From positions 1 through 64,000 of the forward strand of contig JAUVWL010000018.1 in NCBI GenBank assembly GCA_030604135.1: a stretch of DNA of 64,000 nucleotides, read 5' to 3'. Shown in pieces: positions 18,600 through 27,521 of the stretch. The translations under genes and the position numbers were made by a program. The notes below the pieces were generated by a model. The model was not told where the DNA came from. It saw only the letters and a program-made list of their open reading frames with translations, and ran no database searches. Every line of letters begins with the position of its first letter. Within the stretch, counting starts at the first letter, position 1. Source of the stretch: Burkholderiales bacterium (GTDB lineage Bacteria; Pseudomonadota; Gammaproteobacteria; Burkholderiales; Burkholderiaceae_C).

Positions 18600-20435
18600 A
18601 TGAGCCCGAACCTCCGCCGCACCGCCCTCTGCTCGGCCGTCCTGCTGAGCCTGACCCTGGCCGCCTGCTCCAGCTCGGGCGGCCGCCAGGGCAACGCACC
18701 GGCAGGTGCTCTTTCCAGCAATCCGTTTGCACCTGAGGGGGCCTCGTCGTTCAACGAGGTGCGCGTGGGCACGCTGCGCGTGTTCGGTGACAGCTACTCG
18801 GCGCTGGACTACACCGAGACGCGCCGCACCGGCAACTGGGCCCTGCAACTGCACGAGCGCGGGCGAGCCGAGCAGGCCGAGATCTACGCCATCGGCGGTG
18901 CCCGGGCGGCCAAGGGCACCTCGACGGCCTTCGACAAGCAGCTCGAAGCTTTCCGGCGCGGCGGCACCCCCATGGGCGACGGTGACCTGTCGGTGGTGTA
19001 TTTCGGCTACAACGACATCGGCCGCGGCGGCAGTGCGGACAACCTGCGTGCTGCGCGTGCCGGCTACTTCGACGGCGTCAATGAACTTATCCGGGCCGGC
19101 GCCACCAACGGCAACAACCGCATCTTCGTGACGCAGATCCACGACTGGAGCCGCAACCCCAACGCCAGTGACAACACCGCCGGGCAGGTGCTGGCGTGGA
19201 ACAGCTTCATTGCTGAACAGGCCAACGCCAACCCCAACATCGTGGCGGTGGACCTGTTCACGGTGTTCAACCGCATCTACGAAGACCCGGCCCGCTACGG
19301 CTTCGTCGACGTCACCTCCTCCAGCCGCGCGCAGTCGGCGGTGGACTACCTGTACTTCGACGGCTCGCACTTCGGGAATCGCGGCCAGACCATCATCTCC
19401 CGCACCTTCGAGCACTACATCACCCGAGGCTGGGAATGGGCCAGCACCGTCTCCGCCGGTGCGGATGCTGCCACGCGCCTGAACCAGGACATCGACCGCC
19501 AGTTGCTGGTGCTCAGCTACGCCGACCGCACACAGCCCGTGACCGGGCTGCAGTGGCACGCGCTGGGCGCAACGCCCAGCCGCCCCGGTTCGGCATTTGA
19601 TGCCTCCACCGCCCTGGGGCAACTGGACCGGCGCCATGCCAGTGGCGGAGCACGCACATCCGAGCCCGTGCGCCAGGGTCTGGCCTGGACCTACCGGCCC
19701 CATGCCAACCAGGACCTGGGCAGCAGTCGCTTCGGCATGGCCTTCAGCAACAGCCACACGCCGCGTTATTTCAGCGACCAGTACTCCCCCCTGGCCCAGA
19801 AGAACGACGTCAACACGACCTCGGTTTTCTGGCAGCAGAACGCCGGCAATTTCAGCTTCACGGCGCACGCCGCCCACCTGCGCACCCGCTACGAAAACCA
19901 CAAGTTCGACGACATCCTCAACGAGCGCTTCACCAACCAGGGCACCGGTACCACGTGGTCGTTCGAACAGACGCTGCGCCACACCTCGCAGCAGGCTGGC
20001 GTCTGGGTCTCGCCCTGGGTGTCCCTGACCCACCTCACCCACCAACTCGACCCCATGCTGGGCCGCTCGCTCTATACCACCGACGTGCAGTACACGGCGC
20101 GGCGCAGCGGCGAGTGGCAATCGGCCTTCGGCTTGGAGCTGCAGAGCGGCGCGATCGACCTGGGACAGCGGCGCCAGCTGCACCTGTCGGCGGGCCTGTT
20201 GCACCGGACCAGCCTGCAGCGCGACCCGGTCCGGGTGAGCATGCGGGAAACCGGTGGCATCGGTGCGGTACAGCGCGAGAGCATCGCCCGTCCGACCTTG
20301 CGCCAGACCGAGTTTCAGCTCGATGCCCAGCTCCAATGGTCTCCTCGGGTCGACACGCGCGCCAGCCTCGCCGCCATCCGGGGTGACGGCCGTGATGACC
20401 AGCGCTTCAGCCTGCTGACCCGAATCCGTTTCTGA
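18600..20435 (+). CDS. Lipidated GDSL/SGNH autotransporter esterase
   Basis: A 611-residue type Va autotransporter. A lipoprotein signal peptide ends in the lipobox LAAC (C23), and the passenger is an SGNH hydrolase with block I FGDSYS (S65), block III GYNDIG (N138) and block V DGSHF (D254/H257). The C-terminal part (about 340-611) is a beta-barrel rich in alternating aromatic residues and ends in Phe. It resembles EstA-type surface esterases, which stay anchored to the outer membrane. The N-terminal lipid is unusual but has precedents in NalP and SphB1. Substrate unknown; cleavage of O-acyl groups from the local polysaccharide is a possibility. Confidence 0.87.
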   Translation: MSPNLRRTALCSAVLLSLTLAACSSSGGRQGNAPAGALSSNPFAPEGASSFNEVRVGTLRVFGDSYSALDYTETRRTGNWALQLHERGRAEQAEIYAIGGARAAKGTSTAFDKQLEAFRRGGTPMGDGDLSVVYFGYNDIGRGGSADNLRAARAGYFDGVNELIRAGATNGNNRIFVTQIHDWSRNPNASDNTAGQVLAWNSFIAEQANANPNIVAVDLFTVFNRIYEDPARYGFVDVTSSSRAQSAVDYLYFDGSHFGNRGQTIISRTFEHYITRGWEWASTVSAGADAATRLNQDIDRQLLVLSYADRTQPVTGLQWHALGATPSRPGSAFDASTALGQLDRRHASGGARTSEPVRQGLAWTYRPHANQDLGSSRFGMAFSNSHTPRYFSDQYSPLAQKNDVNTTSVFWQQNAGNFSFTAHAAHLRTRYENHKFDDILNERFTNQGTGTTWSFEQTLRHTSQQAGVWVSPWVSLTHLTHQLDPMLGRSLYTTDVQYTARRSGEWQSAFGLELQSGAIDLGQRRQLHLSAGLLHRTSLQRDPVRVSMRETGGIGAVQRESIARPTLRQTEFQLDAQLQWSPRVDTRASLAAIRGDGRDDQRFSLLTRIRF

Positions 20436-20488
20436 TCCGAATCCGGTGACCGGCCGCTTCGGCGCCGGCACGCCTCGAAAAGACCCGC

Positions 20489-21547
20489 ATGAAAGTTCTC
20501 TATGTGGCTGGCCGAGAAGCCAGCTATTCACGTACCCGCAACGTGATCCAAGCCCTTCGCCACCAAGGGATAGACGTTGTTCCGGTACTGCCACCCGACA
20601 GGGCATTCAGGAACTACCCTCGTCTGCTTTGGCAAACCCTGTTCAAGGCACCGCAATGCGATGTGGTGCTGGTGGGCTTCTACGGGCAACTGCTGGTGCC
20701 CTTCGTGCGCCTGCTGACGTGGAAGCCGATTGTTTTTGACCTGTACATCGGCACCTACGAAACCATGGTGTTCGACCGCCAGAAGGCCAACCCCGGCAGC
20801 TTCATGGCCAAGGTCTATGCACTGGCAGACTGGTTGTCCTACAAGATGTCGAGCGCCTCGATCCTGGACTCCCAGCACATGATCGGGCATTTCTGCCAGA
20901 TCATCCGGTCCAGCACCTCAAAGATGCACCGCATCTTTCTGGCGCTGGACGACTCGGTCATCCATCCGCGCGAGTCCGACCAGCCACACGACGATTTCCT
21001 GGTGCATTTCCACGGCGAGTTCTCGCCGTTCCATGGCGTGCGCGTCATTCTTGATGCGGCGAAGCTGCTGGAAGACCAAGGGGTGACCTTCCAGATTGTG
21101 GGCAAGGGCATCACTTATGCCGAGGACATGCAACATGGCCGCGACATCGGACTGCGCAACGTCCGATTCGTCGACTCGGTTCCATACGCCGAACTGGCAG
21201 TGCTCATGGCCCGCGCCGATGTGTGCCTGGGCATCTTCGGCGACAATGCGCGGGCGAAGCTGGTCGTGACCAACAAGGTGATCGAGGCCATTGGCATGGC
21301 CAAGCCCATCATCACGCGGCGCAACGAGCCCGTGCAAGAACTGCTGACCCACCGGGAGAGTGTGTATCTCGTCGATCCCGCCAACCCGCGTGCACTGGCA
21401 GACGCCATTCTTGAACTGAAGGACCGGCCGGAGTTGCGTCAATCAATTGCCCAAAAGGGCTACGAGGCCTTTCTGGCCAATTGCACCCTGCCTCAGCTGG
21501 GCAAAGGCCTGGAGCAGATCATCCGCAGCGTGCTGCGGCGCTCCTGA
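20489..21547 (+). CDS. Glycosyltransferase family 4 (GT-B fold)
   Basis: A 352-residue GT-B glycosyltransferase. The N-terminal acceptor half starts MKVLYVAGRE. The C-terminal half has the family-typical HGEFSPFHGV region near residue 175 and, near 260, an ARAKLVVTNKVIEAIGMAKPII stretch that replaces the usual EPFG-E motif. It probably acts at the cytoplasmic face of the inner membrane on a lipid-linked oligosaccharide. It is followed by the flavoprotein gene 56 bp downstream. Sugar specificity is not predictable. Confidence 0.83.
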   Translation: MKVLYVAGREASYSRTRNVIQALRHQGIDVVPVLPPDRAFRNYPRLLWQTLFKAPQCDVVLVGFYGQLLVPFVRLLTWKPIVFDLYIGTYETMVFDRQKANPGSFMAKVYALADWLSYKMSSASILDSQHMIGHFCQIIRSSTSKMHRIFLALDDSVIHPRESDQPHDDFLVHFHGEFSPFHGVRVILDAAKLLEDQGVTFQIVGKGITYAEDMQHGRDIGLRNVRFVDSVPYAELAVLMARADVCLGIFGDNARAKLVVTNKVIEAIGMAKPIITRRNEPVQELLTHRESVYLVDPANPRALADAILELKDRPELRQSIAQKGYEAFLANCTLPQLGKGLEQIIRSVLRRS

Positions 21548-21603
21548 ACTCTGGCGGACGCATCCAGCGCAGCCGTCCGACTGAACATCGAGAGAGAAGT
21601 ACC

Positions 21604-22923
21604 ATGGAACACACCAAGAACCTCATTCTGGGCGCGGGCCTGACCGGCCTGAGCACCGGCTACCACCTCAAGAACGGCGACTACCAAGTCTACGAAAAGC
21701 TCCACGAGGTCGGCGGCCTGTGCCGCTCCGAAGAAGTCAACGGCTTTCTGTTCGACTACGCCCCGCACATCCTGTACACGGTCAACCCCTATGCGCACGA
21801 GCTGATCCACACCCTGCTCAAGGGCAACCTGGAAATCAAGAAGCGCAAGGCCTTCATCTACCACGGCAAGTACGACCTCTACACCCAGTTCCCCTACCAG
21901 GCCCACCTGTACGGGCTTCCGGCCCAGGACGTGATCGAATGCCTGAGCGGCCTGGTCGAGGTGCTGCGCAACCCGGACCGTCCGAAGCCGCAGAACTACC
22001 GCGAGTGGATGTACTGGCGTTTCGGCAAGGGCATCGCCGAGCAGCTGATGATTCCCTATGCCGAGCGCATCTGGACCATCGACCCCAAGCACATGAATTT
22101 CAGCTGGATCGACCGCCGCGTGCCCGAACCCGACTTCGAGTCCGTGCTGCGCGGTGCCCTGCAGCACGAGGAAGACCGCACCGGCTTCAACCAGGAGTTC
22201 TGGTACCCCATCGAGGGCGCCATCGAGTCGCTGCCGGTGGCGCTGGCCAAGGGGGTGAACAACATCCACCTGAACCACACGGTCACGAAGATCGATCCCA
22301 AGGCCAAGCAGGTCACCTTCAACACCGGCAAGGTCGTGGGCTACCAGAACCTGGTCTACACCCTGTCGCTGACCCACCTGCCGCACTTCATCGAAGAGAT
22401 TCCGCAGCATGTGCTGGACGCCATCAACGGTCTGCAGTTCAACCAGATCGAGTGCGTGAACATCGGTATCAACCGCCCGGACATGAGCCCCTACCACTGG
22501 CTCTACTTCCACGAGGCCGAGGACTTCATCTTCCACCGCATCAGCTTCCCGCGCAACGCCTCCGAGAAGACCTGCCCGCCCGGCACCAGCTCGGTCTGCT
22601 GCGAGATCGCCTACTCCAAGCACAGGCCGCTGCGCGTGCAGGGCCGCGAGGCCCTGATCCAGGCCACCATCGACGGGCTGATCAAGGCCAAGATCATGCG
22701 CCCCGATGACGAGGTGCTGGCCGCTGACGTGCTGACCGTGGACCCGGCCTACGTGATCTACGACCTGGACTACGAGCAGAACGTCAAGACCATCCACGAC
22801 TGGCTGGTCAGCATCGACATCCACCCCTGCGGCCGCTTTGGCGACTGGCAGTACTACAACATGGACCACTCGATCCTGGCCGGCAAGCGCATCGCCGACC
22901 TGCTCAACGAGCGCGAGGCCTGA
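21604..22923 (+). CDS. FAD-dependent UDP-galactopyranose mutase/amine-oxidase-like protein
   Basis: A 439-residue flavoprotein. The N-terminal dinucleotide motif LGAGLTGLSTGYHL (9-22) is followed by the GGLCRSE segment (37-43) typical of UDP-galactopyranose mutases and protoporphyrinogen-oxidase-like amine oxidases. The ATG at 21604 follows a GAGAGAAG site. Lying between a GT4 and a membrane-protein group, it probably rearranges or oxidises a nucleotide- or lipid-linked sugar. A furanose-forming mutase role is possible but not proven; the protein is longer than classical Glf (about 370-390). Confidence 0.75.
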   Translation: MEHTKNLILGAGLTGLSTGYHLKNGDYQVYEKLHEVGGLCRSEEVNGFLFDYAPHILYTVNPYAHELIHTLLKGNLEIKKRKAFIYHGKYDLYTQFPYQAHLYGLPAQDVIECLSGLVEVLRNPDRPKPQNYREWMYWRFGKGIAEQLMIPYAERIWTIDPKHMNFSWIDRRVPEPDFESVLRGALQHEEDRTGFNQEFWYPIEGAIESLPVALAKGVNNIHLNHTVTKIDPKAKQVTFNTGKVVGYQNLVYTLSLTHLPHFIEEIPQHVLDAINGLQFNQIECVNIGINRPDMSPYHWLYFHEAEDFIFHRISFPRNASEKTCPPGTSSVCCEIAYSKHRPLRVQGREALIQATIDGLIKAKIMRPDDEVLAADVLTVDPAYVIYDLDYEQNVKTIHDWLVSIDIHPCGRFGDWQYYNMDHSILAGKRIADLLNEREA

Positions 22924-22971
22924 TTCGCGCCGCACAGCCCCTGCCCGCCGGGTCGGGGCCTTGCAACCGTC

Positions 22972-23973
22972 ATGAACCCTAGCACGTCACCAGCCCAGCG
23001 CTGGCTGCGCCGCCTGTCCTGGGTGCTGGTGGGCCTGGCCACGGTCTACTTCCTGCGCGAGCTGGTGCGGCGCTTCGCCGACATCCCCCCCATCGACTGG
23101 GGACCGGCCAGCCTGGCCGTGTTTGTGCTGGCCGCGACCGGCATCGCCCTGACCTCGGCCTTCATCGGCCTCATGTGGCACCTTCTGTTGCGCGACCAGT
23201 CCGTCCAGCTGCCCATCGGTCAGGCCATGCAGATCGTCGCCATCTCGCAGATCGGAAAGTACCTGCCCGGCAACGTGGGGCACTTTGCCGGACGGGCGGT
23301 CATGGGCCGCAGCGCCGGCATCCCCATGGGCGTGACCGCTGGCACCTTGCTGATCGAGATGGCCTGGACACTGGCCATCGGCGCCGGCTTCTCGGCGCTG
23401 GCCATCCTGTTCTACCTCGACAGCAGCGCGCGGCTTTCGCTTCCGCAGGTGGGCCTCGTCGAGCTGGTCGGGCTGAGCCTGCTGCTGCTGGCCGGCCCCT
23501 GGCTGGGCATCCATGCCGTCAACCGGGTGGCGCCCGCCCTCAGCGCCCGTGTCGGCGGGGGGCGGCCGCTCGCGCCACCGCGCCTGGGCACGGCACTGCT
23601 GGTCTCGGTGTTGTTGACCATCTGCTTCTTCATTCTGGGCTTGGCGCTCAAGCTGCAGGCGGTCTGGCTGTTCCAGGTCGAGCACGCGCCACTGCTGCCC
23701 CTGACCTTCCTGTTTGCCGCCGCCTGGCTGGTCGGCTATGTCGTGCCCGGCGCCCCGGGCGGGCTGGGCGTGCGCGAGGCCATGATGCTGGTGCTGCTGA
23801 CGCCGGTGGTGGGCGCTGGAGCGGCGGTCGGATTGGGCATCAGCATGCGGCTGGTCACCCTGGCCGGCGACGGTCTGGCCTTCCTGGCCGGGTTTGCCTC
23901 GCGCCGCTGGCTGAACGCCCGGGCGGTACTCCCGTCTGCCCGCAGCGCAGACGATGGCGCCTCTGCGCCGTGA
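22972..23973 (+). CDS. UPF0104/flippase-like integral membrane protein
   Basis: A 333-residue polytopic protein of the lysylphosphatidylglycerol-synthase-TM-like (UPF0104) family, with about eight hydrophobic segments. Family hallmarks are the QIGKYLPGNVGH motif (about 92-103) and the PGAPGGLGVREA motif near residue 260. Members are often found beside glycosyltransferases and are suspected to move or sense lipid-linked sugars. The aminoacyl-transfer domain of MprF is absent, so lysyl-PG synthesis is not implied. Its gene order with the flavoprotein and GT-C protein suggests a joint pathway. Confidence 0.82.
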   Translation: MNPSTSPAQRWLRRLSWVLVGLATVYFLRELVRRFADIPPIDWGPASLAVFVLAATGIALTSAFIGLMWHLLLRDQSVQLPIGQAMQIVAISQIGKYLPGNVGHFAGRAVMGRSAGIPMGVTAGTLLIEMAWTLAIGAGFSALAILFYLDSSARLSLPQVGLVELVGLSLLLLAGPWLGIHAVNRVAPALSARVGGGRPLAPPRLGTALLVSVLLTICFFILGLALKLQAVWLFQVEHAPLLPLTFLFAAAWLVGYVVPGAPGGLGVREAMMLVLLTPVVGAGAAVGLGISMRLVTLAGDGLAFLAGFASRRWLNARAVLPSARSADDGASAP

Positions 23974-24013
23974 ATACAATCGACCTCATCTGACGGTCAG
24001 CCTCCAGCCCTCC

Positions 24014-25696
24014 ATGACGGACTCCACAGCCACGCCCATTGCGCCCGCCCCAGGACCACGCTGGCGGCGTTATGCCTGGCTGCTGGCCCTGGTGGTGAGT
24101 GTCAAGGCCATGTACATGGCCTTCTTCCTCACGCCGCCCGGCGACATTCCGGACGAATCGGGCCATTACTCCTACGTGCGCGACATCGCCCACGGTCAGC
24201 TCTTTCCCCTGCTCGGTGAGGCCAGCATTCCGCGCGACCTCTGGTTCGACCCACCCCCCAGCCAGCGACTGGAGGCATCCGAGCTCGACCAGTTGGCCGA
24301 CGAGGCATCCGGCATCCGCCCCAACCGGGCAAGGGACGCCGCCAGACCCAACTACATCGTGCAGCATCCCCCGCTGTACTACCTGGTGGCCGCACTGCCC
24401 TATGCGGTGGCAGAACGGCTGAGCGACGACCGCTGGTACCAGGTGCGCGCCACCCGCATCGTGTCGGCACTGTCCCTGGGCCTGTTGCTGGTGGTGCTGT
24501 TCCGCACCCTGACCGACCTGGGGGTCTCGCCCGCGCGCGCCCTGCCGCTGGCCGCTGTGGTGGGCTTCATCCCCACCATTTCCCATCTGGCCTCGGGCAT
24601 CACCAACGACATCTTTCTGTTTCTCCTGTGTGCGCTGGCCACCCGGCACCTGGTGCGCTTCCTGCTGGCCCTGCGCCTGCCCGATGCCTACCTGTGCGCC
24701 CTGTGGCTCACCCTGGCCGGTGGCACCAAGATGACCGCCTGGCCCCTGATCCTGGGCTACCTCGCCATCCTCCTCTACGAAATGCGGCAACCCGTCTGGC
24801 GCTGGCTGCTGCATGCCGGCGGCCTGACCCTGCTGTCCATGGCACTGCCGCTGTGGTGGGCGCTGCGCAACGTCCGCCACTTCGGCAACCCGATGCAGGT
24901 CAACGTGGTGACCAACCAGCCCCTGTACCTCAACTACAGCGTGCTCGACTACCTCAAGGCCCACCCCTTCTTCGAGTGGATGCTGGTGCATTCCTACGGA
25001 CTCATCGGCTTCTCGGGCTTCTGCCAGACACCGGAGTCCATGGAGGAGTGCATCGGCGTCAAGAGCACACGGGTGGCCAATCACGCGTTCGAATTTGCAC
25101 TCTGGGCCCTGGCTGCACTGGCCCTGGCCTTGCTGGTGCACACGCTCTACCACTATGGGCGGCAGTTTCGCAACCCGGCGCCCGCCCGGCCCGCCACCCT
25201 GCAGGCCTGGGTGGCCCGCCTGCTGGCACCGGGCTGGTTGCGCAGCGCACTTCTGCTCGCCCTGGGCATGGTCGGTGTGGTGGTCTATGTCTGGGGGGTG
25301 CAGCACGCCCACCGCGAAGGGGAGCTGGGCCTGTTCATCAACGTTGTGCTGATGTCGGCCGGCCCGATCGCCCTGCTCGGCGCTGGCGTGGCCCTGTTCG
25401 ACGAGCGCGGGGACCGGCGTCTGGTGGGTTATGCGCTGGCGCTGTTCTTCTGTTTCGGACTGCTGATCGCCTACCAGTCCCACAAAGCCTACGTGTTGAT
25501 CGCCGACCTGCGGGGTGTTCAGGGCAGGTATTTCTACCCCTACCTGCCCATGCTGCTGGTCTCGGCGGGTCTGGTGCTGGACCGCTTGCGCATTCCGGCC
25601 GTGCTGTGCCTGTGGCTGGCCCTGGGCCTGGTCTGGGGCGAGGTGCACTCCTACGTCACCCAGGTCATTCCCTTCTTTGAAATGGTCCGGATATGA
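24014..25696 (+). CDS. GT-C-type membrane glycosyltransferase-like protein (DUF2142-like)
   Basis: A 560-residue polytopic membrane protein with about ten or more TM segments. The first periplasmic loop contains GDIPDESGHY (about 42-51), the acidic motif expected in GT-C enzymes and DUF2142 proteins, and a conserved QHPPLYYLV segment (about 117-125). Such enzymes use polyprenyl-phosphate sugars on the periplasmic side. The ATG at 24014 is chosen because the earlier one at 23954 lies inside the preceding gene. Its stop overlaps the next start by 4 bp. The donor might be made by the DPM1-like transferase at 48502, which is an inference. Confidence 0.75.
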   Translation: MTDSTATPIAPAPGPRWRRYAWLLALVVSVKAMYMAFFLTPPGDIPDESGHYSYVRDIAHGQLFPLLGEASIPRDLWFDPPPSQRLEASELDQLADEASGIRPNRARDAARPNYIVQHPPLYYLVAALPYAVAERLSDDRWYQVRATRIVSALSLGLLLVVLFRTLTDLGVSPARALPLAAVVGFIPTISHLASGITNDIFLFLLCALATRHLVRFLLALRLPDAYLCALWLTLAGGTKMTAWPLILGYLAILLYEMRQPVWRWLLHAGGLTLLSMALPLWWALRNVRHFGNPMQVNVVTNQPLYLNYSVLDYLKAHPFFEWMLVHSYGLIGFSGFCQTPESMEECIGVKSTRVANHAFEFALWALAALALALLVHTLYHYGRQFRNPAPARPATLQAWVARLLAPGWLRSALLLALGMVGVVVYVWGVQHAHREGELGLFINVVLMSAGPIALLGAGVALFDERGDRRLVGYALALFFCFGLLIAYQSHKAYVLIADLRGVQGRYFYPYLPMLLVSAGLVLDRLRIPAVLCLWLALGLVWGEVHSYVTQVIPFFEMVRI

Positions 25697-26358
25697 AGCG
25701 CCACCGCTCCTTGCTGGGTCAGTGGCTGGCCATGAGCCTTCTCTACGGTTGCGCGCTTCTGGTGCTCTACCACGAGACCATTGTCGACTACAAATACCAG
25801 CCCACAAGCCTGGAGGTGCACAACTGGTCTGATCGCCAACCCACCGGCGAGATCGTGGCCGGCTTTGTGCTCGAACAGCCACTGGCGCTGCGACGAACCG
25901 ACCTGCCAAGACGTGAACGCGGGCAGCCCTTCTGCATCAGGCTGCTGATCTCCAACTACCTGGACCGCCGCAATGAGGGAGAGTTCTCGCTCACCCTGTC
26001 CATACGCGATCGAAGCCAAATGCGCGTGGTGAACGCCGCCAACATGCGGGACAACGTGTGGCTACCCGTCTGCTTCAACGAGTTCAGCCTCAACGACCTG
26101 CTGGGCCAGCCGGCCACCCTGACGCTGGCCGGCGTGGACGGCAAGCCGGGCCGGTCGGTGACGGCCTGGCTCAGCCCGCAAACCCACCTGGCAGGTGCCC
26201 GGCGCGATGGCGTGGAGCTCGATCGCAGCCTGGTGCTGGTGCCGCACATTCACACCGGGGCCCAGGCCTTTCAGCGCAACGCCTACACCCTGCTGGCCCT
26301 GGCTGCCATGGCCATGGCCCTGCTGACCGTGGCGGCCTACCGCCGAGGTCGCTCTTGA
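25693..26358 (+). CDS. Uncharacterised two-TM membrane protein
   Basis: I do not recognise this 221-residue protein. It has an N-terminal TM segment (about 8-26), a periplasmic region of roughly 165 residues rich in beta-strand-like stretches (ISNYLDRRNEGEFSLTLSI), and a C-terminal TM segment (about 198-214) followed by a basic tail RRGRS. Two cysteines (about 77 and 117) may pair in the periplasm. It overlaps the GT-C-like gene by 4 bp (ATGA), so it is translationally coupled and is probably an accessory subunit of that transferase. Confidence 0.72.
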   Translation: MKRHRSLLGQWLAMSLLYGCALLVLYHETIVDYKYQPTSLEVHNWSDRQPTGEIVAGFVLEQPLALRRTDLPRRERGQPFCIRLLISNYLDRRNEGEFSLTLSIRDRSQMRVVNAANMRDNVWLPVCFNEFSLNDLLGQPATLTLAGVDGKPGRSVTAWLSPQTHLAGARRDGVELDRSLVLVPHIHTGAQAFQRNAYTLLALAAMAMALLTVAAYRRGRS

Positions 26359-26366
26359 GGCCTGCC

Positions 26367-27380
26367 ATGGCCGACAGGGCCTTGTCGGCGCTGCTGCCTT
26401 TGTGCCTTCTGGCGACGCTGGCAGCCTGCATCGCGTTCTCCGACGCGGTGGGCTTTCGGCACAGCTTCGTCTTCAACAGCCCATCGTGCGCCGTTCGTCA
26501 GGTCCGGCACCTGCCCGAGCACACCGATTTCATTGCCATTGGCAGTTCGAGGGTGCGCCGGGGCATCGACATGGGCCTGCTCGAAGCCGACCCGGACCTC
26601 GAACTGCGTGGCGCCTTCAACTTCGGCCGGCCAGGACGAAATCCGGCCCGTAATCTGGCCATGCTGCAAGACATCCTCGATCGGGGCATCCGCCCTGGCC
26701 ACATTTATGTGGAAATCGACCTCGATGCACTGGCGTCGGTTGATGACGGACTGGCCTTGCCGGTCATGAGGGATGCCAGTTTTCTGACCTGGCAGCACCT
26801 GTGGTCGATGAGCCTGAGCCCGCAGAGTCGACCCTGGCTGGAACGCCTTCACCTGGGTTTGCGCCACCTTCACGCCAAGCTCAATGGCGCGATCGTCAAC
26901 ACGGTTTCGGGGCAGTACCTTGGGTTGCAGAAGTTGAAGACGGGCCCTCACGAACGCGTCTGCTGGAGAGACAGCTTCGACACCCCCACGGCCACCAACC
27001 AGTTTCGCAAGGCACGCGGAAAACAGCAATTCGAAGCCCGCTTCGGCGACTTGAGCCAGGCATGGGACCAGGAGTTTGTTCCCGGTCGGGGCTGGCGTTT
27101 CGAAACCGAGCTGGACCAGCTGCAAAAGCTGCGCGAACTCGCTCGAAGCCATGGCATCGGTTTGGTGATCAGCCGGCACTGGGCCGCCTACCAGCCGCCA
27201 TTGACGCCCCAGTCCATCGAGCGCATCCAGGCTCTGGTTCCTGAATTTGTCTACCCGGACGAAAGCCTCGTGCGAAGCAGTTGGGACGGCTTTTTCGACC
27301 AGTCGCACATGGACTCGCCGGCCAGGGCGCAGTTTACGAACTGGTTGATCGAGCAGCTCAAATCTCCATCCAATCAATGA
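26367..27380 (+). CDS. Membrane-anchored or lipidated SGNH-like protein
   Basis: A 337-residue exported protein. An N-terminal hydrophobic segment (about 6-24) contains a possible lipobox (LAAC, C21). The remainder resembles SGNH-hydrolase folds of the DUF1574/DltD type found with polysaccharide acylation: a block-I-like AIGSSRVRRG (57-66) and a C-terminal DQSH (311-314) that could supply the Asp/His pair. It may add or remove an O-acyl group on an exported glycan. The ATG at 26367 is preferred; a TTG at 26355 overlapping the upstream stop is an alternative. The 140-bp gap that follows shows no clear promoter. Confidence 0.65.
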   Translation: MADRALSALLPLCLLATLAACIAFSDAVGFRHSFVFNSPSCAVRQVRHLPEHTDFIAIGSSRVRRGIDMGLLEADPDLELRGAFNFGRPGRNPARNLAMLQDILDRGIRPGHIYVEIDLDALASVDDGLALPVMRDASFLTWQHLWSMSLSPQSRPWLERLHLGLRHLHAKLNGAIVNTVSGQYLGLQKLKTGPHERVCWRDSFDTPTATNQFRKARGKQQFEARFGDLSQAWDQEFVPGRGWRFETELDQLQKLRELARSHGIGLVISRHWAAYQPPLTPQSIERIQALVPEFVYPDESLVRSSWDGFFDQSHMDSPARAQFTNWLIEQLKSPSNQ

Positions 27381-27521
27381 GAAAATACCCACGAGGGCGG
27401 CCGGGCCCTGAAGCATGATCGCGCAACAGGCGCCCACTGCAACCCAGCCAGACCCCACCGTTCGATCACGCACCCAGGCGCTGTCGAAGACCCCCATTGC
27501 GCAGACGCCGATCACCCCGAC

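Noticed and set aside
22972..23973. Calling the UPF0104 protein an MprF lysyl-phosphatidylglycerol synthase
   Set aside because: Only the membrane part is present; the aminoacyl-transfer domain is missing.
27381..27521. Gap before the large GT2 gene considered as a locus promoter with a JUMPStart/ops element
   Set aside because: By eye I found no GGCGGTAG-type ops core here; a motif search would be needed to be sure.
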